From Ga0077555 sp963761475 (lineage in GTDB: Bacteria > Pseudomonadota > Alphaproteobacteria > Rhizobiales > Hyphomicrobiaceae), in contig CAVXGT010000010.1 of NCBI GenBank assembly GCA_963761475.1, positions 1 to 64,000 on the forward strand: a DNA stretch of 64,000 nucleotides, written 5' to 3'. The notes beneath the pieces are model-generated. The model was not told where the DNA came from and searched no databases. It worked only from the letters and a program-made list of their open reading frames with translations. This document shows, piece after piece, positions 48,561 to 58,056 of the stretch (positions within the stretch are counted from its first letter, which is position 1; each line of letters begins with the position of its first letter). Position numbers and translations under genes: made by a program.

Positions 48561-50796
48561 TCAGCCCGCCGGGAGCGAGCACCAGGCAGGAGAGCGGAGG
48601 CAGGCGAAGGCGCAGTGACTGCGGATAGCCGTGACAGGAGATCGGCTCCGCGATCACCGAGGCGAGCGTCTCGAAGTCGCTGCCTCCGAACTCGCGCGCG
48701 TCGGTCGACAGCTTCTCGACCCAGAGCCCGGGATGCGGTGCCCCGATTCGATAGTCGACGCGCGGTTCGGGCGTCGCATTGACCACCACGACGAGCTCGT
48801 CGTCCCCGTGGCGGCGCCGGTAGGACAACCACGGACTGGTCCCGATCGGAGCAGTCGATCCAGGCGAAGCCCTCTGGATCCGGATCGGAGCGCCACAGGC
48901 AGGGGTGCTCGAGGTACAGCCAGCCCAGCACCTCGAGCAGGCGGGCGAGCCCGATACGGGGCGGATCGTCGGCCAGGTGCCAGTCGAGGCTATGTCGGTG
49001 GTCCCACTCCCCGTGCGGCGCCAGCTCGGCGCCCATGAAGAGCAGCTTCTTGCCCGGCCGCGTGTATTGGTAGGCGAACAGAAGGCGCAGATTCGCGAAC
49101 TTCTGCCACAGGTCGCCCGGCATCTTCTCCAGCAGCGAACGCTTGCCGTGCACGACTTCGTCGTGGGAAAGCGGCATGATGAAGTGCTCGCTGTCCTCGT
49201 AGATCGCGGCAAAGGTGAACTCGTCGTGATGGAAGCGCCGATGCACGGGATCCCTGGCCAGGTACTTCAGCGTGTCGTGCATCCACCCCATGTTCCACTT
49301 GAAGGTGAAGCCGAGCCCACCCTCGTCCACCGGGCGGGAAACACCCGGCCATGCGGTCGACTCCTCGGCGGCGACGATGCAGCCGGGCTCCTCGAGCGCG
49401 AATGGTCTCGTTCAGCGCGCGCAGGAAATCCACCGCCTCGAAATTCTCCGGACCACCCAGGTAGTTCGGGATCCACTCCCCCTCCTCGCGGCTGTAGTCC
49501 CGGTAGAGCATGGAGGCCACGGCGTCGACCCGGAGCCCGTCGATGTGATACTCGCGCAGCCAGAAGAGAGCGTTCGCGATCAGGAAGTTCCTCACTTCGT
49601 GTCGCGAGTAGTTGAAGATCAACGTGCCCCAGTCCGGGTGCTCGCCGAGGCGGGAATCTTCGTGTTCGTAGAGCGCAGACCCGTCGAAGCGACGCAGCGC
49701 GAAGTCGTCTCGCGGGAAGTGGGCCGGCACCCAGTCGAGAATGACTCCGATGCCGTTCTGGTGACACAGATCCACCAGGTAGCGGAAATCGTCCGGCTCT
49801 CCGTAGCGCGCCGTCGGCGCATAGTAGCCGCTCACCTGATAGCCCCAGGAGCCATCGAAGGGGTACTCGGTGATCGGGAGCAGCTCGAGGTGTGTGAAGC
49901 GGAATCGCTTCAGATACTCGACGAGCCGCGGCGCGATTTCGCGGTACGAGAGCGGGCGATGGCCCTCCTCGGGCACGCGCGCAAAGGAGCCGAGGTGGAC
50001 CTCGCAGATGGCCATCGGCTCACGGAGGGGGTCCCGATCGCGCCGCGCCTCCATCCAGTCCTTGTCGCCCCAGGCGTACAGCGACTCGGCGACTCGCGAA
50101 GCATTGGCCGGCGGGCGCTCCATCGAGAAGGCGAAGGGATCGGTCTTGAGGCGAATCGCGCCATTGCTGGTCTTGATCTCGTACTTGTAGAGCGCACCCG
50201 GCTGGAGCTCCGGCACGAAGAGCTCGAAGACACCGGAATCGCCGGTGCAGCGCATCGGGAAGGCGCTGCCATCCCACTGGCAGAAATCCCCGACGACGCT
50301 CACGCGCTGCGCCGCGGGAGCCCACACCGCGAATGCGACGCCTTCGATCCCGTCGATCCGGCGCGGGTGTGCGCCCAGCACCTCCCACAGCCGCCGATGG
50401 GTGCCCTCTCCGAAGAGATGGAGATCGAGCTCGCCGATGCTGCAGGGAAAGCGGTAGGGATCCTCCCGATCCCAGATGTTGCCGTCGGGGAAGTGGAAGC
50501 GCAGCCGATAGCGCAGCGGCATCGGGGCTTCGGGCAGGAAGCAGGCGAACAGCCCCCGCGTGCCCGCCGGCTGCATCGGAACCACGTCGGATTCCGCCAG
50601 CACCAGCGACGCGGCGATCGCGTCGGCGTGGAATGCGCGCACCACGACGCCCGTGCACCCGTCGAGGGCGACGTCATGGGGCCCCAGGATCCGCTGCGGA
50701 TGGGCGAGCTCGCCCGCTGCCAGGCGCGCCGCATCGGCCGCCTCGACCGCCAGCGTCCAGGCCGGGAACAGTCGCTCGTACCTCGTGCCCGCTCAT
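48561..50796 (-). CDS. glgB: 1,4-alpha-glucan branching enzyme, frameshifted
   Basis: Makes alpha-1,6 branches in glycogen. Start MSGHEVRATVPG, with an early frameshift at about 50760, then HPQRILGPHDVALDG. The CBM48 part is FAVWAPAAQRVSVVGDFCQW, followed by the GH13 barrel: EYPFDGSWGYQVSGYYAPT, YHIDGLRVDAVASMLYRDYS (nucleophile Asp), GCIVAAEEST (acid Glu, after a frameshift at about 49400) and HFIMPLSHDEVVHGKRSLL. A further frameshift at about 48830 precedes the C-terminal beta domain ending LSCLVLAPGG. The exact stop is uncertain; TGA at 48561-48563 is in the frame that best fits the family end. About 745 codons. Confidence 0.9.
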
Positions 50797-51086
50797 GATG
50801 ACTCCTGCTGGAGGATAGCCGGCAGCGGCGGGAGTGCAGAGGGCCGTGGCCGATCGCCTGGGGAGGCCGCTCCCGAGACTCCCTCCGGGAACACGGTCAG
50901 GCGGATTCGCCGCGGAGCCCGATCGCGGCCCACGTACTGCGAGCTCTGTGAGTCGTCCGCCGAGGGCACTACCCCCCGGGTTGCCAGTGTCGCGATGGCG
51001 CGCCAATCTCGTGAGTGGAGAACGGGCGACCGGGAGAGCCAGCGGCCCGGTCTCCTCGATTCCCACACCTTCCCCCACCCGAAACG

Positions 51087-52550
51087 ATGAGTGCGCTGAC
51101 GCTTCCCGAAACCATCGGCGATCTCCCCAATCTCTGCGGCTCGGAGGACCTGATCGCCGAGGCGGTCTCCGGATCGGGTCCCGTCTACCTGCCGGAGAGC
51201 GGGGTCGACTTCGAGCGGGCCAGGAGCCTCTTCGCCAATGCGCTGCACATGCAGCAGCCCTTGATTCCAGCCGGGGGCGACGATCTGCGCACGGCGGAGG
51301 TGATCAGCAATCTCGAGTACATGATGGATCATCCCGAGATCGGCGACAATCACAACGCCCCGGTCTTCCACTGGTGCTACAAGCGGATGGGCGAGTTCAT
51401 CCCCGAGCTGATCCGCAGCGGCAAGCGGCCGCGCATCATGCTCGAGTATTCGGGCTGCCTGCTCCACGGCCTCCGGCAGATGGGCTTGCACGACGTCTTC
51501 GACAGCCTCAGGAACCTCACCTGTGATCCCACCTGCCGTCGACACGTCGAATGGCTCGGAGCGCCGTGGGGCCACGCCGTCGCGCCCTCCACGCCGGTGC
51601 AGGACTACCGCCTGCACGTCCGAGCCTGGCAGCATCACTTCGCCGCGATCTTCGGGCTGGAGGCGCTGAGCCGCGTCAGGGGATTCTCTCCCTCCGAGAT
51701 GGCTCTGCCCAACCACCCGGACGTCTGCTACGAGTTCGTCAGGACGCTGCTGGATTGCGGCTTTCGCTGGGTCCTGGTGCAGGAGCACAGCGTCGAGCGC
51801 CTGGAAGACGGCGGCGCGCTCCGTCAGCCCCACCTGCCCCACCGGCTGGTCGCGAAGAACTCCCGTGGCGAGAGCCTCAGCATCATCGCCGTCATCAAGA
51901 CCCAGGGAAGCGACACCAAGCTGGTCGCCCAGATGCAGCCCTGCTACGAGGCACGGGGTCTCTCCCGCGCGGAGCTGGCCGGCAGGTCCGTCCCCCAGCT
52001 GGTGACACAGATCGCCGATGGCGAGAACGGCGGCGTCATGATGAACGAGTTTCCGCCGAAGTACCTCGAGGTGATGTCCGAGGCATCGGATTCCGAAACG
52101 CCCCCGGTCAACGTCAGCGAATACCTGGAATTCCTCGAAGCCGTCGGAATCACCGCGGATCGGCTTCCGCCCATCCAGCCGATCATGCAGCACCGGATCT
52201 GGGAGCGGTTCCAGGAAGGATCCGGCCCGGAAGCCCTGGCGAAGCTCATCGCGGAGCTGGAGAAGGAGGACCACAGCTTCCACATGGAGGGCGGGAGCTG
52301 GACCAACGACATCTCCTGGGTCCGCGGCTACGACCAGGTGCTGGGACCGATGGAGTCTGCCAGCGCGCTGTTCGCGGAGAAGGTCGTCGGAGCCGGCACA
52401 CCGACCTCGGATCCGCGCTATCGGAAGGCGCTCTTCCACCTGCTGATGAGCCAGACCAGCTGCTTCCGCTACTGGGGCGAAGGCACCTTTGCCGACTACG
52501 GTCGCGAGCTCTGCCGCCGGACCATCGAGATCATCGATCGCGATTTCTGA
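51087..52550 (+). CDS. Glycoside hydrolase family 57 protein
   Basis: 488 residues, no frameshift. GH57 features include DHPEIGDNHNAPVFHWCYKR near residue 80, the sequence ILEYSGCLLHGL-like IMLEYSGCLLHGLRQMGLHD, EWLGAPWGHAVAPSTPVQDY and GFSPSEMALPNHPDVCYEFV, then GGVMMNEFPPKYLE. GH57 enzymes are alpha-amylases, branching enzymes or 4-alpha-glucanotransferases; the exact activity cannot be fixed here. It lies between glgB and a glycosyltransferase, so it probably acts on glycogen or malto-oligosaccharides in the cytoplasm (no signal peptide). Confidence 0.85.
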   Translation: MSALTLPETIGDLPNLCGSEDLIAEAVSGSGPVYLPESGVDFERARSLFANALHMQQPLIPAGGDDLRTAEVISNLEYMMDHPEIGDNHNAPVFHWCYKRMGEFIPELIRSGKRPRIMLEYSGCLLHGLRQMGLHDVFDSLRNLTCDPTCRRHVEWLGAPWGHAVAPSTPVQDYRLHVRAWQHHFAAIFGLEALSRVRGFSPSEMALPNHPDVCYEFVRTLLDCGFRWVLVQEHSVERLEDGGALRQPHLPHRLVAKNSRGESLSIIAVIKTQGSDTKLVAQMQPCYEARGLSRAELAGRSVPQLVTQIADGENGGVMMNEFPPKYLEVMSEASDSETPPVNVSEYLEFLEAVGITADRLPPIQPIMQHRIWERFQEGSGPEALAKLIAELEKEDHSFHMEGGSWTNDISWVRGYDQVLGPMESASALFAEKVVGAGTPTSDPRYRKALFHLLMSQTSCFRYWGEGTFADYGRELCRRTIEIIDRDF

Positions 52551-52580
52551 GCGTGGAAGCAGAGCCCCGGCCGCAGCGCG

Positions 52581-53754
52581 CTAGTCGACCAGCTCCCGAT
52601 AGATCCCCTCGATCTGGCCGGCGACGACGTCCCAGCTGAAGCCGTAGGCCGCCTTGACCCGGCCCCTCTCACCCATCCAGCGCGCGTGTTCGAAGTCGCC
52701 GAAGATGGTGTTGATGCCCCAGCAGATCGATTGCGGGTTGGCGTAGACGACGAAGCCATCCTCGCCGTGAGAGGTGATGTATCGAGGCCCGCCGTTCTCC
52801 GTCACCACCACCGGCTTGCCCGCCGCCCAGGCCTCCAGGATGACCATGCCGAAGGGCTCGTTTCGGCTCGGCACGCAGACCACATCGGTGCTCTTGTAGA
52901 GGTTGACGAGGTCGCTCCAGGCTCCCATCGCCCCGAGGAAGCGAACCGCGTGGTGGACACCCAGCTCCCGGGCGCGGTGCTCCAGATACGGCTTCATGTC
53001 ACCGTCGCCGACGAACACGATCTTCGCATCGGCCCGGTGCTCCAGGATTCCCGGCACGGCTTCCAGCAGCAGGTCCGGACCCTTCTGGGTGCTCATGCGT
53101 CCCACGTAGAGAGCCATCGGGTCCAGGGGACCGATGCCGTAGGTCGCTCGACAGACGGCGGGATCGATGATGCCGTCGAAGCGGCTGCAGTTGATGCCGT
53201 TGTGGACGGTGCGGAGCTTCCAGTCGGGCACCTGGTACTGCCACTTGACCTCGTCGGCCAGCGCACCCGAGACCGTGATCACCCGATCGGCGCAGTAGGC
53301 CCCCTCCGCCTCGATGGCACGGATCCGCGCCGATTGCCCTTCGTGGCAGAAGTTGCCGCAGCGACCGTACTCGGTGGAGTGGAGGGTCAGGACCGCCCGG
53401 CGACCGCGATCGTTCTTGGCCTGGACCAGCGCCTTGGCGCAGAGCCAGTCGTGCGCGTGGACGATGTCGAAGGCGCCCCCCTGGTAGGCTTCCGTCTCGC
53501 CCGAGGAAGTAGACGAAGCTGTTGCCCATGTTGTTCGTCTCGGTGACGAAGTCGGGATCCAGATCGATCGGGCAGCGGTGGTAGTGAACGCCGTCGATGA
53601 GCTGATAGGTGCCCTGCCCCGCGCCGAGCCGCACGAACACATGCGCCTCGTGGCCGCGCCGCTGGAAGGCCGCGGCCAGCTCGGTCACATGCGCCGCTAC
53701 GCCGCCGACGGCGATCGAGTGGAGACTCTCCCAGGCGAAAAGAGCGATCCTCAT
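52581..53754 (-). CDS. Glycosyltransferase (GT4/GT5-like, glycogen-synthase type), one frameshift
   Basis: About 391 residues. The start MRIALFAWESLHSIAVGGVA then AHVTELAAAFQRRGHEAHVF is the N-terminal Rossmann fold with the GG nucleotide-binding loop. A frameshift at about 53505 leads into FDIVHAHDWLCAKALVQA and LTLHSTEYGRCGNFCHEG. The C-terminal half has ALYVGRMSTQKGPDLLLEA, KIVFVGDGDMKPYLEHRA and the donor-binding VPSRNEPFGMVILEAWAAGK. Context with GH57 and glgB suggests alpha-1,4-glucan synthesis from a nucleotide sugar. Confidence 0.88.
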
Positions 53755-54124
53755 CGCGGACCCCCATCGATCCGGCGAAGGTCTTCTACCACCTCGGGAC
53801 GAGCGCTCAGCGCTTCCTGTGCCAGACAAGTCAATCAGAGCGGGTGGCATTCACCAGATGGAGATCGCGCCGTGGCAGCGACAACGTGCGGGGTGACGCT
53901 CGAAACGGAGGGGTACTTAGAGAAATAGCCGACCTGAGAAAAAAGCCAACCATCGCGGGAGCTCGGGAGCAGATTTCTCTTCCGACCAGAAGCCCGAAGT
54001 CCTGGGCGCGCATTAAAACGCCGTTTGTCTCGCCTTTCCGCCCGCCCGGATTCCGGGGACAACACCGGCCATCTTCGGAGACGGAGCGGAACCTTCTGGC
54101 AGCCAAAAAATCCCAATGGGGGTT
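53755..54124 (-). promoter_or_regulatory. 370-bp gap with a weak -24/-12-like element before the glycosyltransferase
   Basis: No gene is seen. On the minus strand CTGGCACAGGAAGCGCT has GG and GC (complement of 53822-53823 and 53810-53811) 10 bases apart with a perfect TGGCAC, but TTGC at -12 is GCGC. It would start transcription about 45 nt before the glycosyltransferase. No GGAA-N6-TTCC dyad is present. The distal part contains the end of the zinc operon and several A-rich runs. Confidence 0.3.
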
Positions 54125-54976
54125 TTAAGCCTCATTTTCAGCTCCGCATTTGAGGCCACTCCCCCGCCTCCCCGCCCTGCGCAGGGCAAAGGCCGCCGCT
54201 CCGCAGAGCGCGAACACGGCCCCCAGCGCGGCGACCACCGAGGCCCCGGTCGGGAGATCCCAGAGCGCGCTGGCCGCGATCCCTGCCCCACTGCCGAGCG
54301 TCCCGAACACACACCCCGCCAGCAGACGCCCGCGAGTCCCTGTGAAGAAGAGCATCGCACACGCCGAGGGAATGATGAGGAAGCTGAAGACGAGGAGGAC
54401 TCCGGCGATCTTCACCGAGGTCGTCACCACCACGCCGAAGCTGGCGTAGAAGACGAAATCGAGGAGTCGGCTCCTCTCGGCTCGTCCGGCAGCGTGCCCT
54501 GCCGAGATCTCGAAGAAGCGGCCGCCGAGAACGAGGTACAGCAGCGAGACGACGGTGTAGACCGCGAGTGTGGTTCCCACTTCCGGCCAATCCACGAAGA
54601 GAACCCTTCCCACCAGCATGTGCTCGATCTCCTCGCGCTCGACCGCACTCTGAGACAGCAGGATCACCGTCAGGGCCGAGCCCACGGCGTAGACGATTCC
54701 GATGAATGCTTCCTGAGGGATCCACCTGTCACCGAAGCGCAGGATCGCGAACAGCGCCGCCCCTCCGAAGGTGAACGCAAGTGAAACGAGATAAGCCTCC
54801 ATGGAGCCGGAGGAGAGCCCCGCGATCAGACCCACGGCGACCCCCATCGCGGCGATCTGCGCCAGGGCGAGATCGACGAAGATCACCTCTCGCATCAGAA
54901 CGTGGATCCCCAGGTAGGTATGGATCCCGGTGATGATCAAACAGGCTGCGAGCGGAGCTGCGATGACTTCAAGCAT
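54125..54976 (-). CDS. znuB: Metal ABC transporter permease, ZnuB/ABC-3 family
   Basis: 283 residues with about eight membrane helices. APLAACLIITGIHTYLGIHV, then LMREVIFVDLALAQIAAMGV is the family N-terminus. VYAVGSALTVILLSQSAVER, and SVKIAGVLLVFSFLIIPSACA carries the conserved IAGVLLVFSFLIIPA-type helix. It moves Zn or Mn from the binding protein through the inner membrane. It follows the znuA-like gene by 26 bp. No ATPase gene lies between or after them in the window. Confidence 0.9.
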   Translation of the reverse strand: MLEVIAAPLAACLIITGIHTYLGIHVLMREVIFVDLALAQIAAMGVAVGLIAGLSSGSMEAYLVSLAFTFGGAALFAILRFGDRWIPQEAFIGIVYAVGSALTVILLSQSAVEREEIEHMLVGRVLFVDWPEVGTTLAVYTVVSLLYLVLGGRFFEISAGHAAGRAERSRLLDFVFYASFGVVVTTSVKIAGVLLVFSFLIIPSACAMLFFTGTRGRLLAGCVFGTLGSGAGIAASALWDLPTGASVVAALGAVFALCGAAAFALRRAGRRGSGLKCGAENEA

Positions 54977-55002
54977 TGAGTGACCCTTCCGGCGTACCCA
55001 CG

Positions 55003-55914
55003 CTAGATCCCCAGTTCTCGGTAGACCGAGAGCAGCGCCTCGACGTTGTGTTCGAATAGCTCTTCATAGCTGTCGACCCCCGGCAGAGCATGCACCTCCT
55101 GGGCCAGCACGAGCGCCCTACCTCCGGCACGTCGCGCCACGAGCTCCCCGTTCTTCTTGTTGCTGAAGGTCGTGAGAACCACGATCCTGGCACCATGCGC
55201 ATTCATCCGCTCCACGCACTCGGTCAGATGCTTGGGTCCGGGGGCGATGCCCGGCTTCGGCTCGACCTCTGCAACCTGCTCCAGGAAGAAGCGATCGAGG
55301 AAGTATGACCAGGCGCGGTGATAGGTGGTCACCGGAACCGTACCGTGGGGCTCGAGTCGGGAGACCCACTCCTCCACGAGCTGGTGCATTCGCCGAGCGA
55401 AGACCTCGCGGTTCGAATCGAATGCCTCCCGGTGATCCGGGTCCGCGCGTGTCAGAGCCTCTGCGATCGTCCGCGCCATCTTGATCCCATTGAGGGGGTC
55501 GAGGGCGTAGTGAGGGTTCCCGTAGACGTGGATGTCACCCTGGGCACGCGAGAGCCCGCCGCGATTGGGAACCTCCTTGAGGGCGATCCCTCGCGAGAGA
55601 TCCACGTAGCCTCGCCCTCCGGGAAGCAGATGCTCCCTGCGGGCGCTCTTCAGGAGAACGGGCACCCAGGGCTCGCCGTCGAGACCCGTATGGACGAAGA
55701 GATCCGCCTTGCGGAGCTTGATCATGAAGCTCGGCTTGGGAATCACGTTGTGCGGATTCTCCGGGCCACGCATCAGACTCTCGACTTCCACGTGCTCTCC
55801 ACCGATCTTTCTCACCAGATCGGCGTGGCCGGGCGTGGTCGTGACGACACGCACGACTGCGAGTGACGGAGTCGGCCCGAACAGGAGAAACATCGCGATC
55901 AGAAGCCAGTGCAT
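55003..55914 (-). CDS. znuA: Metal ABC transporter substrate-binding protein, ZnuA-like
   Basis: 303 residues with a signal peptide (MHWLLIAMFLLFGPTPSLAV). The cluster-9 binding-protein fold is clear. Metal ligands are likely His in RGPENPHNVIPKPS, His in VYGNPHYALDPLNG, His in VTTYHRAWSYFLDRFF and Asp in LPGVDSYEELFEHN. The central His-rich loop of some ZnuA proteins is absent. It receives metal in the periplasm. Located 10 bp downstream of the outer-membrane protein gene, so co-transcribed. Confidence 0.88.
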   Translation of the reverse strand: MHWLLIAMFLLFGPTPSLAVVRVVTTTPGHADLVRKIGGEHVEVESLMRGPENPHNVIPKPSFMIKLRKADLFVHTGLDGEPWVPVLLKSARREHLLPGGRGYVDLSRGIALKEVPNRGGLSRAQGDIHVYGNPHYALDPLNGIKMARTIAEALTRADPDHREAFDSNREVFARRMHQLVEEWVSRLEPHGTVPVTTYHRAWSYFLDRFFLEQVAEVEPKPGIAPGPKHLTECVERMNAHGARIVVLTTFSNKKNGELVARRAGGRALVLAQEVHALPGVDSYEELFEHNVEALLSVYRELGI

Positions 55915-55924
55915 CGGTCACCTC

Positions 55925-57271
55925 CTATCGATTGACCCAGTAGGGATGGGGCGAGTGGGCACCGATCGCGAAGGTCAACTGGAGCATCAAGTTGTCCTCA
56001 TCCCCGCGACTGCCAAACCGCTCGAACGATCGATGCTGGTACTCCAGACGCAATCGGAGGAACTCCGAGAGATACCAGCTCAATGACGACGAGAGTGCCC
56101 AGTCCCAGTCGTCGCCATCTCGGTACTCGAGGTTGGGGAACTCTGTATAGTCGTACCGAAGTCCCGCATACCAGTTCTCTGCAAACTGGTACTGCCCGAA
56201 CGCGTAGAAACCGAGACTCTTGTTTCGCTCGACACCGCCCGTCTCGAACTCCCAGTCGTTCGCCGCCCAGAACAGCTCACTCTGCAGCAGGAGGCTGCGG
56301 AAATCCGGTTTTCTCGGATCGCGCCACAGGTAGGTCGCGTCCAGGCCAAGCATGTAGGCTTGGGAGTCGTTATCGTCGGAGCTGTGCCCGAAGAGGAAGC
56401 TCCCGCCGACTTCCAGGGAGCTCCAGTCCCCGACGTCCTCGAAGAGCTTCAGGTGTGAGATCACCGCGGGATTGTTCGCGCTCGGCCCGCCCAGGATGGG
56501 CGACTCCTCCCCACCATCGCTGTTGACGACTTCGGTGATCAGCTCGATGTAGCGCTCCCAGGGATTGGGGACGATCCAGCTGAGCGATCCGCCTATCGTC
56601 ATCAGACCCTCGGGTCCCAGGAAGGCCTCCACGGCCAGGGGCCGCGTCACCTGGGGAAGATCGTGCGTGTGAAGGAGATTGTTCCGACCGAATGCGGACC
56701 GGAATTTTCCCGCCTTGAGGGCGAGGTCATGGGGAAGCGTGTGGAAGTTCAGGTATCCCTCCTCGACATGAAAGTGGGTATGGATCTCCGCCTCGCCCTC
56801 CTCCTGCCCGATCTCCTCCCCGAAAGCCAGAATCAGGGCACCGTCGGCCCATGGCGTCACCGCGGCGCGGAGATCGAGCTCGAACTCACGGAGGTTGAAG
56901 CGGTTGAACCGCTTGTCGTCACTGTCGGTCGAGAGGCTCCCGCCGAGATCGCCAAACACGGTGATCTCGGGGTTGTAGAGGTTGCCCTGGCCGAGAGCGG
57001 TCGCTGGCCCGGACGACCAGCCGGCGTTCGCAGCATCCGCTCCACTCCCACCGGCGCCCGCACTCTCCAGTCGTGCGAGGCTATCCTCGAGTTCGCGAAT
57101 CCGACTCCGATCCGCCTCCCGCTCCTTCTCGAGGGTCTCGACCCGCTCGCTCATCCGGCGCATTTCTTCGAGAACCGCCTCCATCGCGGGCGTCTCGGTC
57201 TCGCCGAGAGCGACGTCGGCCGCCCCCAGAAGCGCCACGCACATCACGCCACACCTGGCAACACGTACCAT
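55925..57271 (-). CDS. Outer-membrane beta-barrel protein with N-terminal coiled coil
   Basis: About 448 residues. The signal peptide MVRVARCGVMCVALLGAADV is followed by a coiled coil (MRRMSERVETLEKEREADRS onward, about residues 35-75) and a 16-18-stranded barrel with alternating aromatic strands (FNLREFELDLRAAVTPWADG, FYAFGQYQFAENWYAGLRYD, SEFLRLRLEYQHRSFERFG). The loop EGEAEIHTHFHVEEGYLNFH is His-rich. Such porins occur beside zinc uptake genes, so outer-membrane passage of zinc is inferred. Met at 57271 fits the signal peptide better than the one at 57319. Confidence 0.82.
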   Translation of the reverse strand: MVRVARCGVMCVALLGAADVALGETETPAMEAVLEEMRRMSERVETLEKEREADRSRIRELEDSLARLESAGAGGSGADAANAGWSSGPATALGQGNLYNPEITVFGDLGGSLSTDSDDKRFNRFNLREFELDLRAAVTPWADGALILAFGEEIGQEEGEAEIHTHFHVEEGYLNFHTLPHDLALKAGKFRSAFGRNNLLHTHDLPQVTRPLAVEAFLGPEGLMTIGGSLSWIVPNPWERYIELITEVVNSDGGEESPILGGPSANNPAVISHLKLFEDVGDWSSLEVGGSFLFGHSSDDNDSQAYMLGLDATYLWRDPRKPDFRSLLLQSELFWAANDWEFETGGVERNKSLGFYAFGQYQFAENWYAGLRYDYTEFPNLEYRDGDDWDWALSSSLSWYLSEFLRLRLEYQHRSFERFGSRGDEDNLMLQLTFAIGAHSPHPYWVNR

Positions 57272-57346
57272 CACGGACCTCCACCGCGGTAGCGCACCGG
57301 GCGCCGCCGGCGGAATCACTGAATGATCAGGATTCGAGACGAGGTG

Positions 57347-57886
57347 CTACGCGCTGGGAGGCGGCGGTGGGGCGCGAGGGGAGACGGTCAGCAGCGCCGG
57401 AGTGAGCGGTACCAGGATGGTCCGGTCCACCGCGGAAGGCGTGACCTCGACGCGGTGGGCCGGAGCTCCGACGAAGGGAAGCACGGCGACTGCAGCTGTA
57501 CCGAGCCGGCAGGTGAGGCAATGATCCTCGTCGTGCACCGGTCTCGGATGATGATGATGGTGCGGGTCGGAGCAGGGTTGATCCGGCGGATGGGAGAGGA
57601 TCCGCCAGTCGGGTTCCTCCACGGGGCATGGCTGGCACTGCCCTGCTCGACTCTCGAGATGCCAGTAGAGCTGGTGGAGCTCATGGAGTGCTGGAGACAC
57701 GAGCCAGGCGAGGTACAGCACCAGGAACATCGCTGCCCCGTGTCCAAGCCAAGCCGACCCGCCGGACTGAAGACCTCGAGCACCCACGCGACCAGCCCCG
57801 CCTCCGATCCCATCCCGGTACCCGATTCGCGGGGACCGGGAGGTCCTCACCGGACGTTCTTGGGAGACGAGTCCACCGGATATCAC
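57347..57886 (-). CDS. Small His/Cys-rich membrane protein (DUF2946-like)
   Basis: Up to 179 residues. The likely core starts at the helix MFLVLYLAWLVSPALHELHQ. Then come a CQPC pair and the metal-binding-looking CSDPHHHHHPRPVHDEDHCL with a following CxxC-type TCRLG, and a second helix (AAVAVLPFVGAP). The tail is Pro-rich. The spacing of His and Cys recalls DUF2946 proteins, which are found with metal uptake or efflux genes. It is the first gene of the probable zinc operon, 75 bp before the barrel gene. Start uncertain. Confidence 0.6.
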   Translation of the reverse strand: MISGGLVSQERPVRTSRSPRIGYRDGIGGGAGRVGARGLQSGGSAWLGHGAAMFLVLYLAWLVSPALHELHQLYWHLESRAGQCQPCPVEEPDWRILSHPPDQPCSDPHHHHHPRPVHDEDHCLTCRLGTAAVAVLPFVGAPAHRVEVTPSAVDRTILVPLTPALLTVSPRAPPPPPSA

Positions 57887-58056
57887 GAATGCGGAGGGGC
57901 CGCACGGTCTTCATCTGTCCCCGCGGGGACCCGCTTCTCGCCGATACGGAGCGCCGTCTACCTCAATTGTCCAGATGACCGGCGCGGATACACTCTGGGC
58001 ATCTTCAGCGTCGTGGGTGCCGATCGCAGCCCGGCGCCCATCGATTGGAAGGAAGC

